From contig CAMCHQ010000006.1 in the NCBI GenBank assembly GCA_945874765.1, positions 62,001 to 126,000 of the forward strand: a stretch of DNA of 64,000 nucleotides, written 5' to 3'. The notes beneath the pieces are model-generated. The model was not told where the DNA came from, made no database searches, and saw nothing but the letters and a program-made list of their open reading frames with translations. The DNA comes from an uncultured Clostridia bacterium (lineage in GTDB: Bacteria > Bacillota > Clostridia > Oscillospirales > Acutalibacteraceae). A program made the position numbers and the translations under genes. Of the stretch, positions 43,801 through 51,722 are shown piece by piece; positions within the stretch are counted from its first letter, which is position 1; each line of letters opens with the position of its first letter.

Positions 43801-44700
43801 TTTGTTATCGGTATGCTTCTTGAGGCTCAGCCTAAAACTTTTGCCGACCTTTTGCAGATTTCAGGTCTTTCCCACGGTACGGACGTATGGCTCGGTAATG
43901 CGCAGGAGCTTATTCAAAACGGCACTTGCACAATTTCAGAGGTTATCGGTTGCCGTGACGATATTATGACTTATCTTCTCCATAAGGCTGAAAAGTATGA
44001 GAGAGAAACAGGTAAGGAATCTCCGCTTAAAAAGAAAGACTGCTTTAAAATTATGGAATATACCCGTAAGGGTAAAGCGCCTAAGGAACTTCCGCCTTAT
44101 GAGGAAGCCATGAAAGCGGTCGGCGTTGAACAGTGGTATATCGATTCCTGCTATAAGATTAAATATATGTTCCCTAAGGCTCACGCTGCGGCTTACGTTA
44201 TTGCTGCCTTGCGTCTTGCTTGGTATAAAATACATAAGCCTATCCATTTTTATTCCGCTTACTTTACCGTTCGTGGCGGCGCTATTGACGCTGTTGCGGC
44301 TGTTCAGGGTAAGGCGGCTGTTAAAAAGAAAATGGAAGAAATTAAACTTAAGGGTAACGATAAAACCGCAAAGGACGAAAGTACATATATCGTTCTTCAA
44401 ATTGTTATTGAAATGCTTGCAAGGGGTATTGAATTTTTACCTGTCGATATTTATAAGTCGGACGCAAGAATTTATAAGATTGAAGACGGCAAAATCAGGC
44501 TTCCGTTCGGCGCAGTTGACGGTATAGGCGAAAATGCGGCTATTGCACTTGCAAAAGCACGTGAGGACGGCGGTGGCGACTTTTTGTCCTATGACGATTT
44601 GATGGCAAGAGCAGGCGTCGGCAAGAGTGTTTGCGAAGCGCTTAAAAATGCAGGCGCACTCGGCGATATGCCCGAATCTAACCAAATTTCACTCTTTTAA
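40858..44700 (+). CDS. polC: DNA polymerase III PolC-type alpha subunit lacking the inserted exonuclease domain
   Basis: 1280 residues against about 1430-1450 for typical PolC. N-terminal domain (1-180, with a charged coil), OB domain (about 205-310), PHP (ELHMHTSLSEMDA and AITDHGVVQ at about 325-365), zinc ribbon CKKCK/CPNCG near 736-770, catalytic PDIDLNFSGEYQ near 789, the RTTGQHPGGMVVVP stretch and the closing QISLF clamp-binding tail are all present. Between EGYLVDD and the YHIIFLVKED region (about residues 383-405), where PolC normally carries the DEDD proofreading exonuclease of about 160 residues beginning VVFDVETTG, only a short linker remains. Reading is continuous, so this is a deletion or ancestral absence, not a frameshift. 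Replicative chain synthesis role; proofreading must come from elsewhere. Confidence 0.96.
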   Translation: MNRFADYFSNYVNDDTITYIGNGDISSFTVSRQNRELAVGLNLESFVDYSVIQNAQNQIAKAMELKKVHINPRFPKNEFSLDNIERILEYVRHESPAANGFFDGCEAELEERTLTLCLKKGGKDVLESQKVDRAITNKIFELFDLDFVVNFLEVQAFDIEKAVQKAVEERKAEEKHKKEEEEKNVNHELWDELPIFKDTLKKIYGKTIHEKPKNIADVSTEDGYITVWGDVLKTEVRETKRGTSKIFDFDISDYTSSITVKMFDDKRVIDPLVDKINEAGTLVISGGYQFDTFSNQYVLRPYAIASIKKAEKTDDEPEKRIELHMHTSLSEMDAISSPTALVNQAIKWGHEAVAITDHGVVQALPEAYAASGKGSKIKLILGMEGYLVDDEKYPDFLNMKTNQYERYHIIFLVKEDTSMDESIPKEERKYGRKNLYEMISASNVKYFKKRPLIPKSLLRKKRESIIVGSACEQGEVYQAILEGVDEDKLEEIASFYDYLEIQPNGNNAFMLRTSDQEYVMNKRGEEKKNRYWRVNSEEDLININKKIIALGDKLGKLVVATGDVHFLSEHDAKFRAIIMASKGFEDADNQPPLYFKTTREMLDDFAWAGDRAREFVIDNPKKIADSIMDNIPPIPPGTFQPHIDGANEELTEKCWKMAKDLYGDPVPEYVANRLQRELDSIIGHGFGVLYVIAKRLVEESERNGYLVGSRGSVGSSLAAHFGGISEVNPLAPHYYCKKCKHSEFFLNGEYGSGFDLPAKNCPNCGTPMKRDGHEIPFETFLGFDGDKEPDIDLNFSGEYQSRSHRFTEELFGKEYVFKAGTMATVADKTAYGYVMKYLDERGIQNVTPRAEIDRLTAGCTGIKRTTGQHPGGMVVVPDKYTVEDFTPIQYPSNDESKGTYTTHFDFKNSLHDTLLKLDELGHDNPTLYKYLEDSTGIPVMDVDLSDPLLYKLITSTEPIGVSPEDIDCQTGTLAIPEMGTPFVIGMLLEAQPKTFADLLQISGLSHGTDVWLGNAQELIQNGTCTISEVIGCRDDIMTYLLHKAEKYERETGKESPLKKKDCFKIMEYTRKGKAPKELPPYEEAMKAVGVEQWYIDSCYKIKYMFPKAHAAAYVIAALRLAWYKIHKPIHFYSAYFTVRGGAIDAVAAVQGKAAVKKKMEEIKLKGNDKTAKDESTYIVLQIVIEMLARGIEFLPVDIYKSDARIYKIEDGKIRLPFGAVDGIGENAAIALAKAREDGGGDFLSYDDLMARAGVGKSVCEALKNAGALGDMPESNQISLF

Positions 44701-44743
44701 TCGGTTATTTAATGTAATAAATATAAAAAATTCTTATTTTATC

Positions 44744-44772
44744 TTGACATTGACGTTGTAGTATGTTAGCAT
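44744..44772 (+). promoter_or_regulatory. Candidate promoter for the histidine operon
   Basis: TTGACA at 44744-44749 and TAGCAT at 44767-44772 are 17 bases apart. GTAGTA at 44758-44763 and TACTAC at 44783-44788 form an inverted pair around the -10 region, which may be an operator. The leader is only about 40 bases, too short for a His T-box. Confidence 0.55.
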
Positions 44773-44814
44773 ATTACCACTCTACTACGCTAAAGTGACA
44801 GGAGATTTATTGTT

Positions 44815-46428
44815 ATGAAAAGATATTCAAAGCTCATTCCGCAGGGAACGAGAGATTTATTATTTGAGGAATGTGACGACAGACGAAATGTTGAAAGCAC
44901 ACTTTCAGACTTGTTTAAGGAATATAAATACCGTAAGGTTATGACGCCTACCGTTGAGTTTTACGATGTTTTTGCCGAAAATGACCTTGGTATCGAGGCG
45001 GAGGAAATGTATAAACTGTCGGACTCTCTCGGCAGGACAACCGTTCTTCGTCCCGATAATACGGCGCCTATTGCACGTCTTGTCGCAACACGTCTTTCAA
45101 AAGAGGATTTCCCCGTAAGGCTTTATTATAATCAGAACGTTTATGTTCGCAATAAGAGCCTTGCCGGCAGAACCGACGAAACGGAGCAAAGCGGTATCGA
45201 GCTTATCGGCGACGGCAGTATGGAGGCTGATATTGAGGTTATTTCTATGGCGTACGAAGCGCTCAAGAGAAATAATGTTTCCTCATTCAAGCTTGAACTT
45301 TGCCACGCAGGATTTTTTAAATCAATACTTAACAAAATGAATATCACCTCTACTCAAAAGGCTGATATTTGTAAACTTATCGAGGGTAAAAATTACGCCG
45401 CTTTGGGCGATATGCTTGATAAGTTTGATGACAGCCGTGAGGCAGATGTTATTAAAAAACTTCCACGTCTTTTCGGTGACGTCAGCGTTATTGACGAGGC
45501 TAAGAAACTTTACAGTGAAGCAAAATCAAATGAGGCTCTCGATTATTTGAGAAGCGTTTATGAAAAACTTTGCGATATGGGGCTTGGCGATAATATCACT
45601 ATCGACCTCGGTCTTGTAAACAGAAGTAATTATTATACAGGCGTTATTTTCCGTGGCTATGCGGAGGGCAGCGGTCTTACTATCGTTTCGGGCGGCAGAT
45701 ATGATAACCTTATCGGCGAATTCGGTCTTGACGCTCCGGCTGTCGGTTTCGGCGTAAATGTCAATGCACTTTGCGACGTTATGAGAGAGGAAATCAATGT
45801 TGACAGACCTATTCGTATAGCGCTTACAAAGGGTAGGCTTGAAAAATCGTCAATTTCCCTTTTTAAGAAAATGGGACTTGATACAAGCGAACTTGAAAAT
45901 AAGGGCAGACGTCTTATTCTTCCCGTAGGTGATTTTGAGGCAGTGCTTTCAAAAGCTCCCGATGTTATAACTTATGTTGAACACGGTGTTTGCGATATCG
46001 GCGTTGTCGGCAAGGATACTATTGTTGAGCACGGCAGCTCGTTTTATGAGGTTATCGACCTTAATATAGGCAAGTGCCGCTTTGCTCTTGCGTGCCCTAA
46101 GGGTACGGATTTCTTCTCGGGCTATCGCAGAAAGGTTGTTGCAAGTAAATATCCTAAGGTTGCAAAGGCGTATTTTCAGTCTAAGGGTATGGACGTTGAT
46201 ATTATCAAAATTGAGGGCAGTGTTGAGCTTGCTCCGCTTTTGGGACTTGCTGACGGAATTGTCGATATAGTCGAAACAGGTTCAACTCTTAAAGAAAACG
46301 GACTTGAGGTTGTTGATACGATTATGCCGATTTCCGCAAGGGTTATAGTCAATATGGCGTCGATGAAACTTCGTAAAAAAGAGATTGAGGAATTTTTAAA
46401 CGATTTAGAACTTGCTTCTAAAGTTTGA
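44815..46428 (+). CDS. hisZG: HisZ-HisG fusion: ATP phosphoribosyltransferase regulatory and catalytic subunits
   Basis: 537 residues. Residues 1-325 are a HisZ-type histidyl-tRNA-synthetase-like domain: PQGTRDLLFEE, VMTPTVEFYD, LRPDNTAPIARLVATRL and IVSGGRYDNLIGEFG. From about residue 332 a short-form HisG starts: RIALTKGRLEKSS, CDIGVVGKDTI, YRRKVVASKYPKVAKAYF and DGIVDIVETGSTLKENGL, the PRPP-binding signature. Short HisG needs HisZ to work; here both parts are one chain with almost no linker. This is the first step of histidine synthesis. First gene of the his operon, RBS CAGGAGAT. Confidence 0.95.
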   Translation: MKRYSKLIPQGTRDLLFEECDDRRNVESTLSDLFKEYKYRKVMTPTVEFYDVFAENDLGIEAEEMYKLSDSLGRTTVLRPDNTAPIARLVATRLSKEDFPVRLYYNQNVYVRNKSLAGRTDETEQSGIELIGDGSMEADIEVISMAYEALKRNNVSSFKLELCHAGFFKSILNKMNITSTQKADICKLIEGKNYAALGDMLDKFDDSREADVIKKLPRLFGDVSVIDEAKKLYSEAKSNEALDYLRSVYEKLCDMGLGDNITIDLGLVNRSNYYTGVIFRGYAEGSGLTIVSGGRYDNLIGEFGLDAPAVGFGVNVNALCDVMREEINVDRPIRIALTKGRLEKSSISLFKKMGLDTSELENKGRRLILPVGDFEAVLSKAPDVITYVEHGVCDIGVVGKDTIVEHGSSFYEVIDLNIGKCRFALACPKGTDFFSGYRRKVVASKYPKVAKAYFQSKGMDVDIIKIEGSVELAPLLGLADGIVDIVETGSTLKENGLEVVDTIMPISARVIVNMASMKLRKKEIEEFLNDLELASKV

Positions 46429-46449
46429 TTATATAAAGAGGTATAAGTG

Positions 46450-47733
46450 ATGAATATTACAAAGGCAAACGGCAAAAACGAGTATGAGCTGATTGAAAAC
46501 TTAAAAAAGCGTTCGGGTGAAACCGACGAAAAAATCGTTGAAGCCGTGACTACAATTATTAACTCCGTTAAAGAACAGGGTGATGCGGCAGTAAGAGAAT
46601 TTACCGTAAGATTTGACGGTATGGTTCCAAAAAAGACCGTTATTGAAAAGGAAGAACTTAATTCTTATCTTGATGAGGTTGATGAGGACTTCAAAAATGC
46701 CATAATCAAGGCTAAAAATAATATTTACGATTTCCATTTGCGTCAGGCTCAGCAGTCTTGGCTCACGACTAAGGAAAACGGCGTAATTATGGGGCAGAGA
46801 ATACGTGGACTTCACAGAGTCGGTATCTATGTTCCGGGCGGCACCGCCGCTTATCCGTCATCTGTTTTGATGAATGCTATCCCTGCAAAAATTGCCGGCG
46901 TTAAAGAAATTATTATGGTTACTCCTCCGGGAAAGGACGGTAATCCGAATCCCGATATTATGGCTGCCGCCGCTGTTGCAGGCGTTGATAAGGTGTTTCT
47001 TGTAGGCGGTGCTCAGGCTGTTGCCGCTTTAGCTTTCGGAACAGAGAAAATACCGAAGGTTGACAAAATTGTAGGCCCGGGTAATATTTTTGTCGCTACG
47101 GCAAAGAAACTTCTCTACGGCGTAGTCGATATTGATATGATTGCAGGTCCGAGTGAAATTCTTATTGTTGCGGATAAAAGCGCTAAGCCGTCATTTCTTG
47201 CCGCCGACCTTATGAGCCAGGCAGAGCACGACGTGAGAGCGTCCGCAATTTTGCTTACAACTTCAATGGAACTTGCAAGAGCAACCGCAAGAGAAATTGA
47301 CAGGCAGATTAAATACCTTGAAAGACAGGAAATTATTGAAAAATCGCTTAACGATTACGGCGAAATTATTGTTTGTGAAAATCTTGAACAGGCTATCGAT
47401 TTTGCAAACGAGCTTGCACCCGAACACCTTGAAATGTGTGTTGAAGAACCGCTTAAATATATCGGCAAACTTGATAATGCGGGAAGCGTATTTCTCGGCA
47501 ATTACTCTCCCGAACCGCTCGGCGATTATTTTGCAGGTCCTAACCACGTTCTTCCTACAAGCGGTACGGCAAGATTTTTCTCTCCTTTGTCGGTTGACAG
47601 TTTCGTTAAGAAAAGCTCGTTTATTTACTATACGGAAAACGAACTTGAAAAGGCTAAAGACGATATAGTTAAACTTGCCGATACAGAGGGACTTACGGCA
47701 CACGCTAATTCGATTAAGGTTAGATTTGAATAA
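46450..47733 (+). CDS. hisD: Histidinol dehydrogenase
   Basis: About 427 residues from the ATG at 46450 (a GTG one codon earlier is possible), RBS AGAGGT. Two-step oxidation of histidinol to histidine using NAD and zinc. Seen: YVPGGTAAYPSSVLMNAIPA, VGGAQAVAALAFGTE, VGPGNIFVATAKK, GPSEILIVAD, LMSQAEHDVRAS and the catalytic PEHLEM. Full length. Second gene of the operon. Confidence 0.97.
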   Translation: MNITKANGKNEYELIENLKKRSGETDEKIVEAVTTIINSVKEQGDAAVREFTVRFDGMVPKKTVIEKEELNSYLDEVDEDFKNAIIKAKNNIYDFHLRQAQQSWLTTKENGVIMGQRIRGLHRVGIYVPGGTAAYPSSVLMNAIPAKIAGVKEIIMVTPPGKDGNPNPDIMAAAAVAGVDKVFLVGGAQAVAALAFGTEKIPKVDKIVGPGNIFVATAKKLLYGVVDIDMIAGPSEILIVADKSAKPSFLAADLMSQAEHDVRASAILLTTSMELARATAREIDRQIKYLERQEIIEKSLNDYGEIIVCENLEQAIDFANELAPEHLEMCVEEPLKYIGKLDNAGSVFLGNYSPEPLGDYFAGPNHVLPTSGTARFFSPLSVDSFVKKSSFIYYTENELEKAKDDIVKLADTEGLTAHANSIKVRFE

Positions 47734-47750
47734 TATTTAGAGGTACTTAT

Positions 47751-48329
47751 ATGAGAAAGGCTCAAATTGAAAGAAATACTAAGGAAACGCAAATAAAAAT
47801 TGACCTTTGCCTTGACGGCGGAGAGGTTGATGTGTCAACGGGTATCGGCTTTTTTGACCATATGCTTGTCGCTTTCGGCGTTCACGGCGGTTTCGGCTTA
47901 AAGGTTAAAGTTAAGGGCGATTTAGAGGTTGATACTCACCATACAGTTGAGGATACGGGTATTGCACTCGGCAAGGCTTTTAAAGAAGCACTCGGTAATA
48001 TGAGCGGCATTGAACGTTACGGTTCTTTTTCAATCCCTATGGATGAGGCTTTGGCAAATTGCACTCTTGATATTTCAAACAGACCTTATCTTGTTTTTAA
48101 CGCAAGTTTTGAGCAGGAAAGGTGCGGCGATTATGAAAACTGTATGACAGAGGAATTTTTCAGAGCCTTTGCAATGAACGCAGGTATCACACTTCATATT
48201 GACGTGCCTTACGGTACTAATTCCCACCATAAAATCGAGGCAATATTCAAAGCCGTTGCACACGCACTTAAAGTTGCGGTAAAGCAAAACGAAAGCGGCG
48301 CAGTTCTTTCAACTAAAGGAGTTCTTTAA
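47751..48329 (+). CDS. hisB: Imidazoleglycerol-phosphate dehydratase
   Basis: 192 residues, the monofunctional form. Manganese-dependent dehydration to imidazole acetol phosphate. Metal motifs seen: GFFDHMLVAFGVHGG, DTHHTVEDTGIALGKA and SHHKIEAIFKAVAHAL. RBS AGAGGTAC. hisH and hisF, often next, are not here; hisA follows after one base. Confidence 0.97.
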   Translation: MRKAQIERNTKETQIKIDLCLDGGEVDVSTGIGFFDHMLVAFGVHGGFGLKVKVKGDLEVDTHHTVEDTGIALGKAFKEALGNMSGIERYGSFSIPMDEALANCTLDISNRPYLVFNASFEQERCGDYENCMTEEFFRAFAMNAGITLHIDVPYGTNSHHKIEAIFKAVAHALKVAVKQNESGAVLSTKGVL

Positions 48330-48330
48330 T

Positions 48331-49047
48331 ATGCTTATTTTTCCCGCAATTGATATTATCGACGGCAAACCCGTCAGGCTTTTTAAAGGCGATTTTTCCA
48401 CCGCTCATCAGGTGGCAGGCGACGCCGTGGAAACCGCATTCGGCTTTTTAAAAGCAGGGTGCGAATGGGTACATATGGTTGACCTTGACGGCTCACTTAA
48501 AAAAGAACCCGTTAATGCCGAAACGTTTATTAATGTGTCAAAAGAAACAGGTCTTAAAGTTGAGCTCGGCGGCGGAATAAGGACAATGAAAGATATCGAC
48601 TTTTATGTAAATAACGGTATCTCACGTATCATTTTAGGCTCTGTTGCACTTAAAAATCCCAACCTTGTAAAAGAAGCGGTTAAAGAATTCGGTGATAAAA
48701 TAGCAGTCGGAATTGACGCTAAATCAGGCTTTGTGGCAACCGAGGGTTGGGTTGAAAAAAGCGACGTTTATTTTACCGACCTTGCAAAAAGAATGGAAGA
48801 TGTCGGCGTTAAAAATATTATTTTTACGGATATTTCACGTGACGGCACTTTGACAGGACCTAATGTTGAACAACTTGTTGAAATTAACAATGCCGTCTCC
48901 TGCGATATTACCGCTTCGGGCGGCGTGACGAATATAGACGATATTTTAACTTTAAAGAGTAAAAATCTTTACGGCGCAATTTGCGGCAAAAGTATTTATG
49001 AGGGCACTCTTGATTTAAAGGCGGCTGTGGAGGCGTGCAATGACTGA
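48331..49047 (+). CDS. hisA: ProFAR isomerase (HisA)
   Basis: 238 residues, beta/alpha barrel. Isomerises the aminoaldose ProFAR to PRFAR. Seen: [58 protein letters not shown] and [11 protein letters not shown], the two phosphate-binding sites and catalytic Asp residues of the HisA family. Its 3' end overlaps hisI by eight bases. Confidence 0.96.
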   Translation: MLIFPAIDIIDGKPVRLFKGDFSTAHQVAGDAVETAFGFLKAGCEWVHMVDLDGSLKKEPVNAETFINVSKETGLKVELGGGIRTMKDIDFYVNNGISRIILGSVALKNPNLVKEAVKEFGDKIAVGIDAKSGFVATEGWVEKSDVYFTDLAKRMEDVGVKNIIFTDISRDGTLTGPNVEQLVEINNAVSCDITASGGVTNIDDILTLKSKNLYGAICGKSIYEGTLDLKAAVEACND

Positions 49048-49375
49048 TATAGAAAAATATTTTAAAAAAGGCGAACTTATCCCCGCAATAGTTCAGGAAG
49101 AGGGCACAAACGAGGTGCTTATGCTTGCTTATATGAACCGTGAATCAATGAAAAAAACGCTTGAAACCGGTTACACTTGGTTTTGGTCACGTTCAAGGCA
49201 GGAACTTTGGAATAAAGGCGCAACCTCGGGTCATCTTCAAAAGGTTGTGTCAATTTACGGCGACTGCGATGACGATACGCTTTTGGTAAAAGTTATACAA
49301 ACGGGTGCCGCTTGTCACACGGGCAATCACTCTTGCTTTTTTAACGAAATTAAACTTGAAAATAACGGAGAATAA
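49040..49375 (+). CDS. hisI: Phosphoribosyl-AMP cyclohydrolase
   Basis: 111 residues. Zinc enzyme for the third step of histidine synthesis; stand-alone form (hisE is separate). Seen: [30 protein letters not shown]-like [32 protein letters not shown] and [11 protein letters not shown] with its Cys ligands. Overlaps hisA by eight bases, so translation is probably coupled. Confidence 0.96.
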   Translation: MTDIEKYFKKGELIPAIVQEEGTNEVLMLAYMNRESMKKTLETGYTWFWSRSRQELWNKGATSGHLQKVVSIYGDCDDDTLLVKVIQTGAACHTGNHSCFFNEIKLENNGE

Positions 49376-49377
49376 CA

Positions 49378-49701
49378 ATGGATTATATAAGAAACGATTA
49401 TGAAACTATCCTTGCAAGAAAAGAGGCACAGCAAGAGGGCAGTTATACTTGCTATCTTTTTGAAAAAGGACTTGATAAAATACTTAAAAAAGTAGGCGAG
49501 GAATCAACCGAAATGGTTATTGCCGCCAAAAACGGAGTTAAAGAGGAAACAGTCGGCGAAATTTGCGACCTTATTTATCATACGCTTGTTATGATGGCAA
49601 ACGAGGGTATCACTCCCGACGATGTTGACGAAGAACTCAGAAAACGTGCCGAAAAGGCAGGCAATTTAAAGAAATTTCACGTGGTAGATAAGAATTCATA
49701 A
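49378..49701 (+). CDS. hisE: Phosphoribosyl-ATP pyrophosphatase
   Basis: 107 residues. Hydrolyses PR-ATP to PR-AMP, the second pathway step. Helical MazG-related fold with SYTCYLFEKGLDKILKKVGEESTEMVIAAKN and EICDLIYHTLVMM. RBS GGAGAAT. Its stop codon shares one base with the start of recJ, so histidine genes run straight into DNA repair and stringent-response genes. Confidence 0.95.
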   Translation: MDYIRNDYETILARKEAQQEGSYTCYLFEKGLDKILKKVGEESTEMVIAAKNGVKEETVGEICDLIYHTLVMMANEGITPDDVDEELRKRAEKAGNLKKFHVVDKNS

Positions 49702-51722
49702 TGTCATATAAAAAATGGGTAAACGCAGAAATAGATAAAGCTAAGGCATCTGCATTGAGTGAAAAACTGAATATTGACGCTTTTGTTGCTTTCTTGCTGG
49801 TATCAAGAGGAATTGATAATGAACTTGCAGCCTCGGAATTTTTGTCCGACGGCTACAGGTTTTCTTCGCCTTATCTCTTTCGTGATATGGATAAGGCTGT
49901 AAAACGTATCAACCGTGCTCTTGACGACGGGGAAAGCATTTGTATTTACGGCGACTATGATTGCGACGGCGTTACCTCAACTGCTTTGCTTTACACTTTT
50001 TTGCGTGCGCTCGGCGGTTTTGTCAGCTACTATATTCCAAACAGAGTTACCGACGGTTACGGAATGAATAATAACGCTATTGATAAAATCAAGGCTGACG
50101 GCACCGATTTGATTATAACTGTCGATAACGGTATTTCGTCAATCGATGAGGCGGAATATATCTATTCACTCGGAATGGAACTTATTGTTACCGACCACCA
50201 CCAAATAGGCGAAAAACTTCCACGTGCCGAGGCTGTTATCAATCCTCACAGAGAGGATAACGAGCTTGAATTTCGTGATTTTTGCGGTGTCGGCGTTGCT
50301 TTTAAACTTGCGTGCGCTTTGTATGACGGCGATGTTGAGGACTTGCTTGACGATTATGCCGATTACGTAACTATAGGCACAATAGGGGATATGGTTCCTC
50401 TTTTGGACGAAAACAGGACTATTGTAAAAGCAGGGCTTCAACTTATTAACGGCGACGCAAAAACAGGAATTTCCGCTTTGAAAAGAAGTACATATTCAAA
50501 AGCGGAAAAATTTTCAGCCACCGACGTCGCTTTTCAAATTTGCCCGAGAATTAATGCGGCAGGCAGAATGGATACGGCTAAGCTTGCTGTTGATTTGCTT
50601 GTTTGCGAGGACGAAGAAGTTGCGGAATGTAAGGCGGAACAGCTTAATCTTGAAAATACGCATCGCCACGAGGTTGAGGAAAAAATCGATAAGGATATAG
50701 CCGAGATTATGGCAAACGATAAGGCTTATCAAACCGACAGAGTAATTGTTGTGGCAGGTCATAATTACCATAAGGGCGTTATAGGAATTTGCGCCGCACA
50801 TTTGGTTGAACTTTACGATAAACCGGCAATAGTTATCGGTATTGACGATGAGGGCAATGCTACAGGCTCGGCAAGAAGCGTTGAGGGATTTAATATTTTT
50901 GAGGCTATTTCAAGCTGTAAAGACGTATTAACTCATTTCGGCGGTCACCCTCTTGCGGCAGGCTTGGGGCTTAATGTCAAGGATATTTCGGCTTTCAGGA
51001 AGAAAATTAACGATTTTGCAAAAACAAATTATCCCGTTATGCCTATTCAGTCTTTAAAGATTGACTGTAAACTCTCACCTTTTTATTTGACAACCGATTT
51101 AGTCGATAATTTAATAAAATTAGAGCCGTTCGGAACGGATAATACTCAGCCGGTTTTCGGACTTTATAACCTGACTTTAAACAGTGTAACGCCTATAGGT
51201 GACGGTAAACACTTGAAAATTGAGGCTTCTAAGAAGGGTAAAAGCGTTCGTATGGTTAAGTTCAGAACAACGCTTGACGAATTTCCTTATAAGCCTGGGC
51301 AGAGCCTTGATTTTGCCGTTAAACTTTCTAAAAATACGTTTAAGGGCAAGGAATATGTCTCTGTTCAAATAGTCGATTTCAGAAAATCGGGAATTGATAT
51401 TGATAAATTTTACCGTGAAAAAAACGATTATCTTTTGTTTAAACTCGGAAAGAAAAATAAAACTGAGCTTTATCCCGATAGGAATATTTGCGCAGTTGTT
51501 TATAAATTTTTGAAAAGCAAAAACGGATATAAATATAAACTTGACGATTTGTATTTTGAACTTTCAAATTATCTTACATACGGTCAGCTTGCCTTTGCAC
51601 TTGACGCATTTGAGGAAGCGGGGCTTATAAATCGTGAAAATACCATTACTTTAAATGATGTAAAAACTAAAGCAAACCTGGAGAGGACAAATGTTCTTAC
51701 GGTTTTGAAGGGAAGATTATAA
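49701..51722 (+). CDS. recJ: Single-stranded-DNA-specific exonuclease RecJ
   Basis: 673 residues, start overlapping the hisE stop by one base. 5'-3' exonuclease of recombination and repair. DHH-phosphoesterase motifs: IYGDYDCDGVTSTALL near 85, VDNGISS, VTDHHQIGEKLP near 160 and CGVGVAFKLA; the DHHA1 region has GGHPLAAGLGL near 420. OB and C-terminal extension follow, with a winged-helix-like last 80 residues. Ends directly at the relA start. Confidence 0.94.
   Translation: MSYKKWVNAEIDKAKASALSEKLNIDAFVAFLLVSRGIDNELAASEFLSDGYRFSSPYLFRDMDKAVKRINRALDDGESICIYGDYDCDGVTSTALLYTFLRALGGFVSYYIPNRVTDGYGMNNNAIDKIKADGTDLIITVDNGISSIDEAEYIYSLGMELIVTDHHQIGEKLPRAEAVINPHREDNELEFRDFCGVGVAFKLACALYDGDVEDLLDDYADYVTIGTIGDMVPLLDENRTIVKAGLQLINGDAKTGISALKRSTYSKAEKFSATDVAFQICPRINAAGRMDTAKLAVDLLVCEDEEVAECKAEQLNLENTHRHEVEEKIDKDIAEIMANDKAYQTDRVIVVAGHNYHKGVIGICAAHLVELYDKPAIVIGIDDEGNATGSARSVEGFNIFEAISSCKDVLTHFGGHPLAAGLGLNVKDISAFRKKINDFAKTNYPVMPIQSLKIDCKLSPFYLTTDLVDNLIKLEPFGTDNTQPVFGLYNLTLNSVTPIGDGKHLKIEASKKGKSVRMVKFRTTLDEFPYKPGQSLDFAVKLSKNTFKGKEYVSVQIVDFRKSGIDIDKFYREKNDYLLFKLGKKNKTELYPDRNICAVVYKFLKSKNGYKYKLDDLYFELSNYLTYGQLAFALDAFEEAGLINRENTITLNDVKTKANLERTNVLTVLKGRL

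Noticed and set aside
40858-44700. Frameshift as the cause of the short PolC
   Set aside because: The reading frame is continuous with family-conserved residues on both sides of the missing domain, so a clean absence is more likely.
44701-44814. T-box or His riboswitch before hisZG
   Set aside because: The leader between the candidate promoter and the start is only about 40 bases, with no T-box core sequence.
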